Origin: Chamaesiphon sp. 341R_metabat_111
Lineage (GTDB): Bacteria > Cyanobacteriota > Cyanobacteriia > Cyanobacteriales > Chamaesiphonaceae
Reading direction: 5' to 3'
DNA length: 47,601 bases
NCBI GenBank assembly: GCA_025351825.1
Contig: JANXVE010000129.1
Span: 1 to 47,601 of the forward strand
The position numbers and the translations under genes were made by a program. Positions 26,118 to 35,623 of the stretch are shown one piece after another. The notes beneath the pieces were generated by a model. That model made no database searches. It saw nothing but the letters and a program-made list of their open reading frames with translations, and was not told the DNA's origin. The number at the start of each line of letters is the position of its first letter. Within the stretch, counting starts at the first letter, position 1.

Positions 26118-27896
26118 TCAATTGGCTCGGTTTACACTCGATAAATTTTTGCCCATCACTCGATCGATCGAGTGAGATAGATTCCCAAAGCGAGACTCTA
26201 AAAAAGCCTCAAAATCGTCATTCCACAAGGTCAGAGGTTCGATTGAATGCGATCTCAAAATCTCATCTAGCCGCGATCTAGAAATACCATGCTGTTCTAC
26301 CAACCGAGCCAAATACACCGATGGCGATTGAGATCCGATAAACCGATTCGTATCTTTTCGCAGTGGAGTTCGATTGAGCAGACAATTATATCGAGCCGAT
26401 GGAATTCCTTGCTGCTTGCACCAAGCCTCTGGAAATACATGATGGGACTCAATCTCCCCATCGAATGCTTTCACGTCTCGCAGTATCTCTCCAGAGACAA
26501 AATCAATCGCCCCCTGCTTGCGGAGTAGTGCATTCAAAGTCTTATAAATGGCTCCCTGTCGTCTGGTGGTATTGAACAATTTTTCCCGATTGAAGCCTAC
26601 AGTATCGAGATTACTCGGTATTTTCCCACCAGCTAGCCACTCAGGAAGCTCGATCGTATCGTTAGCTGTCCGCTTATTTTGCCAATTATTATAAATCTCG
26701 CCAAACGAACACGACCACCACCAGTGTTCTAATTGAGTACGTCCCAGATCGTTAGGTAATCCAATAATTGCCAGTGCTGATGCCAAAGCTAGTAACTGAC
26801 TAGAATAGGCAATATCTTCAGGATGGACGAATCCTAAACTATGCAAGAATTTAGCCGCTTGCTCAAAACCTGCCAGTGTCATCGGTGCAAATTGTCGGTA
26901 ATCCGCTAATTCCAGATCGAGGATATTACGACGACCGCAGCCGATACTTGGTAGATGATTGGCTCTAGGATTTTCCTTCAACACCTGCTCTCGACAGTGA
27001 TGAGTTGCGACCAGAGTTACTGCTGATAGCCAATCGGTATTTCGCACACCTTGAAGGACTCCAAATCTTGATAACTGCTGACTGATATCTGCAAAATGAT
27101 CTCGGAGAGAGAAGTCTTCTGCGGCGAAACAGGCGGTTACAAGGTCGAAGAAGGTCATCGGTGTAGGCATTTCATGCATATCTTCAAAGATCTGACAAAC
27201 GGCTACTTTAGACAGTTCTGGGCGCAATTGAATAATTGGCAGTTGATAATGCTCGAATCTTTTGACAATTTCTAATTCAAACTGTCGGGCGAGAGCTAAT
27301 TTCTCTGGATCGTAGTTCCAGTATTTCTGAAATCCGTCACGCCATTGGGCATAGTTAAAGATGGCAGAGACGGGAAATAATAATTGCTCGTACTCTTTTT
27401 CGCTGGTAGTACAGTCAATCTTCCGGTGTTGAGTTTTTTTGGTTTGCGATCGAGGTAATGAAATAATCGCATCTACTCGCTCGACCGCTGGATTGAGTGC
27501 GGCAGGGATATCGATGTAATACCATCGCTCTTGAACTCGATGGGTTTGACGGTCGCGAATACTAACTGCGACACCAGAGCGCAAGCACATGAACATACTG
27601 GTTAACCGCTGTTGTCCATCCAAAATCAGACTTTCAGGGATGGGTTCCTCTTTGAGTCGAACACCTTCAAGCAGTCGTGGCTTGAAAGTAAAACTGCTAC
27701 TGCTATTGACTTTAATCGTTAGGATTGCACCAATTGGGAAAGATTGAGAGATGCTGGCAATCAGTTTGACGATTTGTTCGTTGCACCAAGTGAAACTACG
27801 CTGAAGATCGGGTAATTGAACTTTGCCTGTGTGGATCTCTTCGAGCAAGTCGCCGAGAGATTCTTTAGTGTTGTCGAACATTCCGATCGAGTTCAT
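26118..27896 (-). CDS. DUF262-HNH protein, GmrSD-like type IV restriction nuclease
   Basis: 592 residues from ATG 27896 (an upstream ATG 27941 would add 15). N-terminal DUF262/GmrS domain with LQRSFTWCNEQIVKLIASI and ILDGQQRLTS (DGQQR 93-97, the nucleotide-binding/catalytic motif). The C-terminus has ESHHVFPEAWC (His485, His486) and YNCLLNRTPL, an HNH (DUF1524/GmrD-like) nuclease motif. Single-chain DUF262+HNH proteins cut modified phage DNA or otherwise defend against phage. First cargo gene beyond the regulator, on the opposite strand. Modification specificity is unknown. Confidence 0.85.
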   Translation of the reverse strand: MNSIGMFDNTKESLGDLLEEIHTGKVQLPDLQRSFTWCNEQIVKLIASISQSFPIGAILTIKVNSSSSFTFKPRLLEGVRLKEEPIPESLILDGQQRLTSMFMCLRSGVAVSIRDRQTHRVQERWYYIDIPAALNPAVERVDAIISLPRSQTKKTQHRKIDCTTSEKEYEQLLFPVSAIFNYAQWRDGFQKYWNYDPEKLALARQFELEIVKRFEHYQLPIIQLRPELSKVAVCQIFEDMHEMPTPMTFFDLVTACFAAEDFSLRDHFADISQQLSRFGVLQGVRNTDWLSAVTLVATHHCREQVLKENPRANHLPSIGCGRRNILDLELADYRQFAPMTLAGFEQAAKFLHSLGFVHPEDIAYSSQLLALASALAIIGLPNDLGRTQLEHWWWSCSFGEIYNNWQNKRTANDTIELPEWLAGGKIPSNLDTVGFNREKLFNTTRRQGAIYKTLNALLRKQGAIDFVSGEILRDVKAFDGEIESHHVFPEAWCKQQGIPSARYNCLLNRTPLRKDTNRFIGSQSPSVYLARLVEQHGISRSRLDEILRSHSIEPLTLWNDDFEAFLESRFGNLSHSIDRVMGKNLSSVNRAN

Positions 27897-28161
27897 AGAT
27901 CTCTTTGAATCTTTTTTCCCTGTAGTGGCGATAATGGGCATTTACCAAATTAGATGAGATGGTAATCGGAGTTTCCCGTTCGATATACAAACGATACCAG
28001 CAGCTAGATTTTGCTGGTATTGCTGTGTTTTGGGCATTGCCTTTGTCTTCTGAGACTTTTAACAGTGCGGGTGATTGACGTTTGCTATTGCGGTTCTTCC
28101 TGGCAGTCGATTCGCGGAGCTGGTTTTCAATCATCTTAATTGTGTTAGCTGAAACTGTCAA
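27865..28161 (-). CDS. Small basic hypothetical protein upstream of the DUF262 gene
   Basis: 98 residues, basic, overlapping the DUF262 gene start by 32 bp. Residues 1-30 are a Lys/Arg/Asn-rich helix; the tail is Tyr- and basic-rich. No family recognised. The N-terminal coding part (28075-28127) is duplicated upstream at 28273-28325, so this could be a shortened or decaying gene. It could be a helper of the nuclease or not expressed. Confidence 0.4.
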   Translation of the reverse strand: MTVSANTIKMIENQLRESTARKNRNSKRQSPALLKVSEDKGNAQNTAIPAKSSCWYRLYIERETPITISSNLVNAHYRHYREKRFKEIYELDRNVRQH

Positions 28162-28325
28162 CTAAATGCGCTAACAAATGAATAATTAGTTAGCCTCACT
28201 GACTTTCTGATGGGATCTGACGATCGATCGCATTGCTGTCATGCGATCATAGGAGTCTAACCTCGCAAGGGGTTGACGTTTGCTATTGCGATTCCTCCTG
28301 GCAGTCGATTCGCGGGGCTAGTTTT
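28075..28325. repeat. 53-bp imperfect direct repeat
   Basis: Copies at 28075-28127 and 28273-28325 differ at four positions. Each reads TTGACGTTTGCTATTGCG then TCCTGGCAGTCGATTCGCGG. The first lies inside the 98-residue frame, the second upstream of it, so a partial tandem duplication of about 198 bp is likely. Confidence 0.85.
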
Positions 28326-28389
28326 TGCTCGTCTTCTTACGCTATCAAATCGTCAACCTTGCGCTAACTGTAAAGAGTAAGTAGCTGGT

Positions 28390-28650
28390 ATGGACATGAA
28401 ACAATTGCGTCTCAGAGTCAAACTTCGGACTGTTGATGTCGCAAGTAGGGTTGGTATCGCCGAGTCTTCGGTACGAAATTGGGAAAAAGGACGCACGATT
28501 CCTAAACTAACCATCGATAAGGTGGCAGTTTTATGTGAGTTGTATCAATGTTCGATCGCGGAGCTGGCTCAATCTGCTCAGGAGTCGATTTCAAAAGCAG
28601 ATGTCAATCTCAACTCAGGCAAGATTTCAGATAGTTCAGCGGCTGAATAG
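28390..28650 (+). CDS. XRE-family helix-turn-helix regulator
   Basis: 86 residues. Residues 5-60 form a HTH_3/XRE DNA-binding domain: LRLRVKLRTVDVASRVGIAESSVRNWEKGRTIPKL. The last ~25 residues are polar. It is in the CAST cargo, divergent from the DUF262 nuclease operon, and is a candidate for controlling that operon or other cargo. Confidence 0.85.
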   Translation: MDMKQLRLRVKLRTVDVASRVGIAESSVRNWEKGRTIPKLTIDKVAVLCELYQCSIAELAQSAQESISKADVNLNSGKISDSSAAE

Positions 28651-28721
28651 CTGGTTGGTTGCTGAAGAATACTGGCTAGGGGTTTAGTAAGATTTACAAA
28701 CCCCTGAGCTTGTGATGACCT

Positions 28722-29183
28722 CTACAGATTAATCAATCGACAATCCGACCAACCACGAGGGATGTCGATCTGATGATAGAGAATATCGATCCATTCCCCG
28801 TCATCAGGTAGATGCTTTGCGTTTACACAAATTACCCAATGGCAGTGCATTCCTAACGAAACGCGCACATCCTTCCATGAATAGGCTTGCCGTTGCTTCA
28901 TCAATCGATATGCACGAGCTTCATTCTCGACGATCGAGATTGCTACCCGATGGTGTTGCCCTTGAATATCCTCTAGGGAGATAACTGCATCAATGCTGAG
29001 TAGTTCCCATACCTCATAGGGATCGTCTAAATCTGTGCCGTTCGATCGAGCTTTATCGAACATTTCAGCGAGTCGATCGCTAATGACTAGTCGAACCTTT
29101 TCAACTGCTAAATCTGGATGGTTGAGGCTTAAAACTTTGATTCGAGCCGCCATACTCCGAAATCTTAATCCGATAATTGACAT
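28722..29183 (-). CDS. Hypothetical protein in CAST cargo
   Basis: 153 residues from ATG 29183 (ATG 29210 and ATG 29153 are alternatives). Mixed alpha/beta with segments MAARIKVLSLNHPDLAVEKVRL, RVAISIVENEARAYRLMKQRQAYSWKDV and HCHWVICVNAKHLP. No family recognised. Neighbours are an XRE regulator (tail-to-tail) and an unknown protein. Confidence 0.55.
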   Translation of the reverse strand: MSIIGLRFRSMAARIKVLSLNHPDLAVEKVRLVISDRLAEMFDKARSNGTDLDDPYEVWELLSIDAVISLEDIQGQHHRVAISIVENEARAYRLMKQRQAYSWKDVRVSLGMHCHWVICVNAKHLPDDGEWIDILYHQIDIPRGWSDCRLINL

Positions 29184-29210
29184 CATCTCTCTCCTGATAA
29201 ACAAACACAA

Positions 29211-29525
29211 GATTCCTGCGGACAGGTTAATCTGTGTGTGATTTAGGAGTGGATTTGCTATCGGTCAGTCATCGAGATTCCTGGTTGGCGGATGGGAAGT
29301 AAGCTAATAACTTACCTGGGATTAAACATAGCATTATTATGGAAGACTTTGCCAAGAGGAGTTTGGTTTGACGAGTATCGATCGGATCGAGAACTCGATC
29401 GCGCAGCGTTAGCTTGTGGAATCGACTACGGTAAGATGGACAATTAAAATGACACTTGCATTTTCTACTGCCCCCATATATAGTAATTGTGTATTATTAA
29501 ATCGGCTTCATTCAAGCTCCAGCCT
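29211..29525. other. Intergenic region in cargo
   Basis: About 315 bp. No supported gene or RNA. A weak hairpin GTAAG...CTTAC near 29298-29315 is visible. Presumably contains the promoters of both flanking divergent genes. Confidence 0.4.
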
Positions 29526-29996
29526 ATGAAATTAGCAGATTTGTCCGAAGTAACACTTCAAAAGATTGCCAAAGTCCGATGGGATCTAATTATTGAGAAG
29601 CACGAAGGCCCTGAAGATTGGAGTTGCATCGTTGCTGATGATTCCGATCGAGTAATCTTTGTCAATCGTCCAGATTACGATCCATTTACTCGTCAAGTTG
29701 AGGATGTTCCAGAATTTATAATCATCGATAACCGCCCTGTCTTGCTGCCGATTCCACGTAAATATCATTCTAATGTCGAAATTAGTAGAGCTATCTGGAG
29801 TGTAGATGGCAATTCAGTAACGATATTTTTGACAGACACGACTTTTGGGAGCAATTGGTATGAGATTGGTTTTCTAGCTGTCTGCGATCGAGTGGTAGGA
29901 GAAGAATTTTGGCTGGCAATTATCTATCATGAGCGGTTTGTCATCGAACCAGATCCCCTGTTTGATGTCACTCTCGACAATTATCATTCCACATAA
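29526..29996 (+). CDS. Hypothetical protein in CAST cargo
   Basis: 156 residues from ATG 29526 (an upstream ATG 29487 is possible). Begins MKLADLSEVTLQKIAKVRWDLIIEKHEGPEDWSC and ends in an acidic tail. Beta-rich centre (EFIIIDNRPVLLPIPRKYH, SVTIFLTDTTFGSNWYEIGFLAV) suggests a single compact domain of the kind seen in cyanobacterial immunity-type or carrier proteins. No family recognised. Confidence 0.55.
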   Translation: MKLADLSEVTLQKIAKVRWDLIIEKHEGPEDWSCIVADDSDRVIFVNRPDYDPFTRQVEDVPEFIIIDNRPVLLPIPRKYHSNVEISRAIWSVDGNSVTIFLTDTTFGSNWYEIGFLAVCDRVVGEEFWLAIIYHERFVIEPDPLFDVTLDNYHST

Positions 29997-30047
29997 TCAA
30001 TTCAGATTATTGATGGCTGACAACAATAATATTTGATATCGGAAAGT

Positions 30048-31085
30048 ATGGCAGATTCTAATAGTTCGACCCGACGATATAAAAGTGATAGTATTTGGCT
30101 ACATGATTTGCCGGAAAACTTGGATGATATTGCTCATCTAAAGGGATTAATTCTACATCATGCCGATCGGATTAAAGAATTACCAAAAAATATTGGTATT
30201 CTAACAAAATTGACCAAGTTATCCATGTGTGCGTCAAGGCTAACTAACTTAGAAAATATTGGAAATCTGACTAGCCTGACTCACTTAGATCTCTATGATA
30301 ATCGTAGTCTACTCAGTTTACCGGAAAGTATTGGTAATCTCATTAATTTAACTTACCTATGTCCAAGGCAAGGTAAGCTAACCACCTTACCGAAAAGTAT
30401 TGGCAGCCTCATTAATTTAACCCATCTAACTCCTAGAAGCAATCAGCTAACTACTCTGCCAGAAAGTATTGGCAACCTCATTAATTTAACGCATCTGGAT
30501 TTAAGTCATAATCAGCTAGATAATTTGCCGAAAAATATGGCTAATCTTCGTAAGCTAACAAGCTTGGATTTGACAGGAAACAACTTAAATACTGTGCCAG
30601 ATTGCATCAATAGCTTCAGCAATCTGAGCCACTTAGATTTGTGTATGAATCAACTGGCTAGTTTGCCGGAAGATTTTAGTAATCTCAACAAACTAGCTCA
30701 TCTGGATCTGTCACATAATCAGCTAATCGTCTTGCCGGAAGTTGTTTGCAATATTAAACATTTAAATTGTTTAATATTGAGGGATAATCAGATAAGTACT
30801 TTGCCAGATAATATTCTTAATCTGACTAATTTGATCGAGCTAGATCTAAGAAATAATCCCTTGACCGATTTGTCAGTTTTGGAAAAATTACCAAGTTTAC
30901 AAGAAGTCAGATTCTTAGGTGTTAATCTACCTCGTCGATATTGGTGTAAGCTCAGTGATTGGCGACCAGAATGGCTGTTGGATGAGGAGAATGCAGATAT
31001 CAGACGTGTATTAATACTGGCGGCACAAGTGGGATATCAAAGGATTTATGATGAATTAAATACGACATCACTCGATCGTCGATGA
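30048..31085 (+). CDS. Leucine-rich repeat protein
   Basis: 345 residues from ATG 30048 with GGAAAG upstream. Eight or nine 23-residue repeats of the form LxxLPxxIGNLxNLTHLDLSxNQ fill residues ~30-290, followed by a capping segment (RRYWCKLSDWRPEWLL). No kinase, TIR or ROC-COR domain is attached. LRR proteins bind other proteins; in this cargo it may sense or recruit, but that is inference. It is AT-richer than host genes. Confidence 0.85.
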   Translation: MADSNSSTRRYKSDSIWLHDLPENLDDIAHLKGLILHHADRIKELPKNIGILTKLTKLSMCASRLTNLENIGNLTSLTHLDLYDNRSLLSLPESIGNLINLTYLCPRQGKLTTLPKSIGSLINLTHLTPRSNQLTTLPESIGNLINLTHLDLSHNQLDNLPKNMANLRKLTSLDLTGNNLNTVPDCINSFSNLSHLDLCMNQLASLPEDFSNLNKLAHLDLSHNQLIVLPEVVCNIKHLNCLILRDNQISTLPDNILNLTNLIELDLRNNPLTDLSVLEKLPSLQEVRFLGVNLPRRYWCKLSDWRPEWLLDEENADIRRVLILAAQVGYQRIYDELNTTSLDRR

Positions 31086-31168
31086 GAATATACTCTCTTA
31101 AAAATTGATAGGTTTGAATATCGTTCGCGATCGATTTTGCAAACCTCGATCTTTAGTGACTTTATACT

Positions 31169-31765
31169 ATGGCATATAATGATTTCACGTTACAGTTAGC
31201 AAAAGATACTTTCGACCTAAAAATAATCGATAGTCGCTTTTGCGAAGACATACATCCAGCAGAACCACAACCGAGTATGCTCGATCTTCTAAATCAGAGC
31301 GTTGTCAGTGCTAGAATCGGTCGAACTGAGAAAGCTAGAGCCGAACGGGTGATTAGTCCAATTTTGGTTGAAGCAAGGAGACTTGTAGGCGATCGAGTAC
31401 AGTTATTTTCTGGTGAGGAGTTTGATGTAGACAAAGATTTGGGTCTATCTGGATTTTGTGATTTTCTATTTAGCAAATCCGATAATGAATGGATTATGGA
31501 TGCTCCAGTAACAATGTTTGTCGGACAGCCTAAAGAAGGAATTTTAGATGATGGTTGGGGTCAATGTGTAGTTCAAATGGTTGCAGCTCAAAAATACAAT
31601 CGGGATCGAAATAAAAATATTCCAGTTATTTATGGCTGTGTAACTAGTGGTAGATTGTGGCAGTTTCTCAGGTTGGAAGGCAACATTCTGACAATCGATG
31701 CCAACCATTACGACCTCATGCCAGTGCAGAAAATTTTAGGAATTCTTAAATGGATGTTGAGTTAA
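31169..31765 (+). CDS. Cyanobacterial conserved hypothetical protein, possible restriction-endonuclease-like fold
   Basis: 198 residues. Features: RAERVISPILVEARRLVG (helix with Glu), GFCDFLFSK (Asp strand), PVTMFVGQPKEG (a Q-x-K strand in place of E-x-K), then a Gln-rich helix and the terminal GRLWQFLRLEGN...ILGILKWML. The pattern is reminiscent of PD-(D/E)XK folds but not proof. A decayed partial copy lies at 32162-32314, so the family has duplicated in this cargo. Confidence 0.65.
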   Translation: MAYNDFTLQLAKDTFDLKIIDSRFCEDIHPAEPQPSMLDLLNQSVVSARIGRTEKARAERVISPILVEARRLVGDRVQLFSGEEFDVDKDLGLSGFCDFLFSKSDNEWIMDAPVTMFVGQPKEGILDDGWGQCVVQMVAAQKYNRDRNKNIPVIYGCVTSGRLWQFLRLEGNILTIDANHYDLMPVQKILGILKWMLS

Positions 31766-31787
31766 GATTGTGTTCGGTTTGGTAGCC

Positions 31788-32161
31788 TTAATATCGCTGC
31801 TGCGGGAAGGAAATCGAGTATTTTTGTGAGTATGCCGACGATCTCGCATTGCTACCCCAGCGACAATCGCCAAATTCCTGGCACTCGATCGAGTTGAGAT
31901 CGTATGCGCTCCTAGTTTTCCAGGTTAAGACCATCGATTGGCACGAGCGGCAAGTTAAGTATATCGAGTCGCTACCGATCGAGACGATGTTAGAGGTCGC
32001 AGCTAAATTGCACGCTCTAATTGATTGAGTCCGTCCTGTAACATAATGACAACTAACGCCTAGAGGCTCGAAGTCGTTGGCTTTCTGGCAACTTACGATC
32101 GATCGACCCCTCTCCATGCGCTATGGTGTACACACAAATCCAGCCAGACTCGGTTTAAGAT
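31788..32161 (+). other. Degenerate region with gene remnants
   Basis: No intact gene. One frame at about 31912-32028 reads VKTIDWHERQVKYIESLPIE and ends LHALID-stop, which looks like the end of a broken protein of a family I do not recognise. Stops and frame changes interrupt everything upstream of it. Confidence 0.45.
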
Positions 32162-32314
32162 ATGGGGACTTTCTGGCAGTTTCTTAAGCTGACTGGACAG
32201 GATTTGACAATTCTCCGTAGGAGAGGCTTCACCAACGATATTACAGAGTATTCGCTCAATCCCATCGATCGAATTTTAGGGATTTTGAAATGGTCGATCG
32301 ATAGCCGATACTAA
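32162..32314 (+). pseudogene. Remnant paralogue of the 31169-31765 gene, interrupted by an interspersed repeat
   Basis: Fifty codons matching the C-terminus of the intact gene: GTFWQFLKLTGQDLTI and SLNPIDRILGILKWS align with GRLWQFLRLEGNILTI and LMPVQKILGILKWM. Between the two blocks about nine extra codons correspond to the dispersed CTCCGTAGGAGAGGCTT repeat (32211-32238). The rest of the gene is missing. Confidence 0.75.
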
Positions 32315-32535
32315 ATCGGGTTAAATGAAATGTAAGCATTACGATCTGTAACTCCTCGTCGCTATGGGATTAAGGTGCTGCGGCCAGTTTAGAGCGACAG
32401 ATTTGAGTAAAATTAGAGTATCCTCTCTCGTTTTCCTTTTCATCGATGTTTAAAAACAAAGTTGAAAATAGAGCAAGCGTGCTTCGCTCATAGCTCATGG
32501 GAAGAATAAGCTGATGGTAACTAAAATAAATATTT
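32315..32535. other. Intergenic region before the DUF499 operon
   Basis: About 220 bp with no gene. It should carry the promoter of the four-gene methylase-helicase operon; no clear box was identified. Confidence 0.4.
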
Positions 32536-35500
32536 ATGAAAACGCTTAAAGAACTCTGTATCCCTAGATCGAGCATCTTCGATCGATCCAGGCAAGATAC
32601 TGTCCTAGATCTTACCGACTTGATCGAAGACAAAATCGATGCAGCGGATTTCTTTGCTGAAAATTATCTAACTGATGGGATGAAACGGCTACTCAGAGAG
32701 TCGTTCCGACGATTTGAGGATGTCTCTAGTCAAGGAGTATTTGTGCTTACTCAAGCAATGGGTGGCGGTAAAACTCACAATATGATTGCTTTAGGGTTGT
32801 TGGCAAAGCATCCACACCTGAGATCTCAGGTAATGGGGGACTTTTATCAATCTAATAAGTCGGATGTAGTCCGAGTAGTAGCCTTTACTGGGCGTGAAAG
32901 CGATACACCCCTGGGACTGTGGGGATCGATAGCCGAACAATTGGGCAAGAAGGAGCAGTTTAGTCAGTATTATTCGCCCCTGTCTGCGCCAGGACAAACG
33001 GCTTGGGTTAAGCTGCTCCAGGGTGAGCCGCTACTAATTCTGCTCGATGAACTGCCGCCATATTTGGAAAATGCTAAATCTAAAGAGATTGGAAACTCAG
33101 ACCTGGCACAGGTCACATCAACGGCATTAGCGAACCTTTTAACTGCTGTTGCTAAAGAAGATTTGGCAAATGTTTGTGTGGTAATTTCTGACCTAAAAGC
33201 CACTTATGAAGGTGGTTCCGAACAAATTAATAAGACACTAGAAAATCTCAAAGGCGAAGTGGGTAGATCGGCAATTACGTTAGAACCTGTTGCCCTGAAT
33301 ACGGATGAACTTTATCATATTCTCCGCAAACGATTATTTGAGCAACTACCAGATGAGAGCGAAATATTAGAGGTTGCCCGTGCTTATGCCAAGGCGGTGA
33401 GTGATGCCAAACAAATGGATATTACTAATGCTTCTCCAGATAAATTTACGGCTCAATTAAAGGATTCTTATCCTTTTCACTTTGCGATACGCGATCTGTA
33501 TGCGCGGTTTCGAGAAAACCCTGGTTTCCAGCAAACTCGCGGTCTAATTCGCTTGATGCGAGTAGTTGTCTCTAGATTATTTGATGAGCAGCAAGGTAAA
33601 GCCGATCGACTTTATCTCATTCATGCCCATGATATCGATTTAAACGATCGAGATACGTTGGCAGAAATCACTCAAATCAATACAACATTAGATAACGCGA
33701 TTAGTCATGATATCGCTTCTAGTGGACAAGCGATCGCTGAAATTATGGATTCCCATTTGGGGGGTAGTGATGCTCAGGATGCCTGTAAGCTACTTTTAGT
33801 TTCTTCTTTAGCAACTGTTCCTAATGCGCCTGTCGGCTTGTCTCTGTCAGAAGTAGTATCTTATCTCTGCATTCCAGGGCGAGATGTTTCTAAAATTCCT
33901 AAAGATATTCTTGGAGTTATTTCTACTAAAGCTTGGTATTTACACTCCAATACTGAAGGCAAACTTTACTTTAGAAATCTTCAGAACCTAGTAGCTAAAC
34001 TCAAGGCTACTGCCGAATCTTATAACCGTGAGTCTTCCTTCAAAGAACTGCGAACCTTTTTGGTCAAGGTATTTGAACCTACCATGAAAGATTGTTATCA
34101 GGAAGTATTAGTACTGCCGCCGATCGATGAAATCAAAATCAAGTCAGATAAAGTCACTCTGGTAATTTACGAACCTTATGGCAGTGGAGGCTTTCATCCC
34201 GATCTCCAAAAACTATATGACGATCTAGATTATAAAAATCGGATTCTCTTTCTTTCGGGTACTCGTGGCACTTTAGATAATTTGCTAGAAACAGCCGCAG
34301 AACTTAAAGCGATCGGCTATATTCTCAGTGAAATGAAATCGGAAAAAGTAGCCGATAACGATCCGCAGCAAATGGCAGCGAAGGATATGCATGATAGTAT
34401 TCAACTCCGGTTGCTTAGTGCTACTCGCGAAGCTTTCACCACACTTTGCTATCCGACCAAAGATAGCTTGATGAATGCTGATTTTCAGATGATTTTTACC
34501 GATAATAATTATAATGGTGAAAAGCAGATTCGAGAAACTCTGAAAGCAAAACAAAAATTTACTGAGGATGTATCCAGCGATTCTTTTGGTAAAAAGTGCG
34601 AACAGCGACTATTTACCCAGAAATCAATGATTTGGTCTGAAGTCAAAAAACGATCGGCTGTCAATACAGCTTGGCAATGGCATCTCCCAAATGCACTGGA
34701 TCTGCTCAAAGATGATTTGGTTAATAAAGACCAATGGCGTGAAGCAGGCGGTTATGTCGAAAAGCCACCTTTCCCCAAACCGCAGACGGATATCCGCGTC
34801 AAAGACAAACACCGTAATGATGATACAGGGGAAGCAACCCTCGAATTAACCGCAGTTCATGGCGATCGCATTTACTATGAAATCGGCGCACTTGTCACCA
34901 CAGCCTCACAAATTATCGCCGATCCCAAAAACTTTCGGACTAGCGAATTAGAGGTTCATTTCTTGTGTGTTGACTCCAAAGGCGAACACGACACAGGCAA
35001 CTCTTACACTTGGCGCAACCGGATTACCATCAAGTCCCGTACATTCCAATCTGGCAATGATAAGATGGTTGAGCTTCAAGCAGTACCTAATGTCCCGATT
35101 CGGTACACTACAGACGGTTCTGACCCCAAATTGGGCGGCGGAATCTATCACGATCCAGCCATTGTGCCGCAAGGAACTCTGTGCGTTTTAGTGGTGGGAG
35201 AAGAACAGGGGATCTTTCACGAACAGCGGATCGATATTCAATGGGATAAGACAGATGATTTTCAGGTTGATGTATCAAAACCTGCTACTTGGAAACACGA
35301 ACATCATCCGGCAACTACGAAAGAGGCTTACGAGTTTCTCAGTCGGCTGAGAAAGCATCAAGCAGGGGTTTTTGCCCCTCGGATCACCATCAATGGCAGT
35401 CATTGGGTGGAACTATCGGTCGATAGTGGTTTAATTCTAGATATAGATAAATTAGAATCTACTGTAAATCACTTGCGATCGCTCCTAGCTGATGGTGAAG

Positions 35501-35604
35501 TAGAAATTGAAACTCAGTCACTCAGTTTTCCTACCGGACAACAACTTGTAGACTGGGCAGCAGAATCGAGAACCGAACTTAATCGTGATGAGGTGCAGCA
35601 ATAG
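32536..35604 (+). CDS. Anti-phage-associated DUF499 ATPase (Hma-like system)
   Basis: 1022 residues. N-terminal P-loop ATPase with Walker A MGGGKTH (75-81) and Walker B-like LLILLDEL (166-173), typical of the DUF499 family. The C-terminal third contains a chitobiase/beta-hexosaminidase-type segment (VPIRYTTDGSDPKLGGGIYHDP), a beta-sandwich often used in defence ATPases. First gene of a tight operon with DUF3780, DUF1156 methylase and helicase genes; similar sets are known as anti-phage operons of the helicase-methylase-ATPase kind. Exact mechanism unknown. Confidence 0.88.
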   Translation: MKTLKELCIPRSSIFDRSRQDTVLDLTDLIEDKIDAADFFAENYLTDGMKRLLRESFRRFEDVSSQGVFVLTQAMGGGKTHNMIALGLLAKHPHLRSQVMGDFYQSNKSDVVRVVAFTGRESDTPLGLWGSIAEQLGKKEQFSQYYSPLSAPGQTAWVKLLQGEPLLILLDELPPYLENAKSKEIGNSDLAQVTSTALANLLTAVAKEDLANVCVVISDLKATYEGGSEQINKTLENLKGEVGRSAITLEPVALNTDELYHILRKRLFEQLPDESEILEVARAYAKAVSDAKQMDITNASPDKFTAQLKDSYPFHFAIRDLYARFRENPGFQQTRGLIRLMRVVVSRLFDEQQGKADRLYLIHAHDIDLNDRDTLAEITQINTTLDNAISHDIASSGQAIAEIMDSHLGGSDAQDACKLLLVSSLATVPNAPVGLSLSEVVSYLCIPGRDVSKIPKDILGVISTKAWYLHSNTEGKLYFRNLQNLVAKLKATAESYNRESSFKELRTFLVKVFEPTMKDCYQEVLVLPPIDEIKIKSDKVTLVIYEPYGSGGFHPDLQKLYDDLDYKNRILFLSGTRGTLDNLLETAAELKAIGYILSEMKSEKVADNDPQQMAAKDMHDSIQLRLLSATREAFTTLCYPTKDSLMNADFQMIFTDNNYNGEKQIRETLKAKQKFTEDVSSDSFGKKCEQRLFTQKSMIWSEVKKRSAVNTAWQWHLPNALDLLKDDLVNKDQWREAGGYVEKPPFPKPQTDIRVKDKHRNDDTGEATLELTAVHGDRIYYEIGALVTTASQIIADPKNFRTSELEVHFLCVDSKGEHDTGNSYTWRNRITIKSRTFQSGNDKMVELQAVPNVPIRYTTDGSDPKLGGGIYHDPAIVPQGTLCVLVVGEEQGIFHEQRIDIQWDKTDDFQVDVSKPATWKHEHHPATTKEAYEFLSRLRKHQAGVFAPRITINGSHWVELSVDSGLILDIDKLESTVNHLRSLLADGEVEIETQSLSFPTGQQLVDWAAESRTELNRDEVQQ

Positions 35605-35623
35605 TCCGATTATCCTAAAACGT

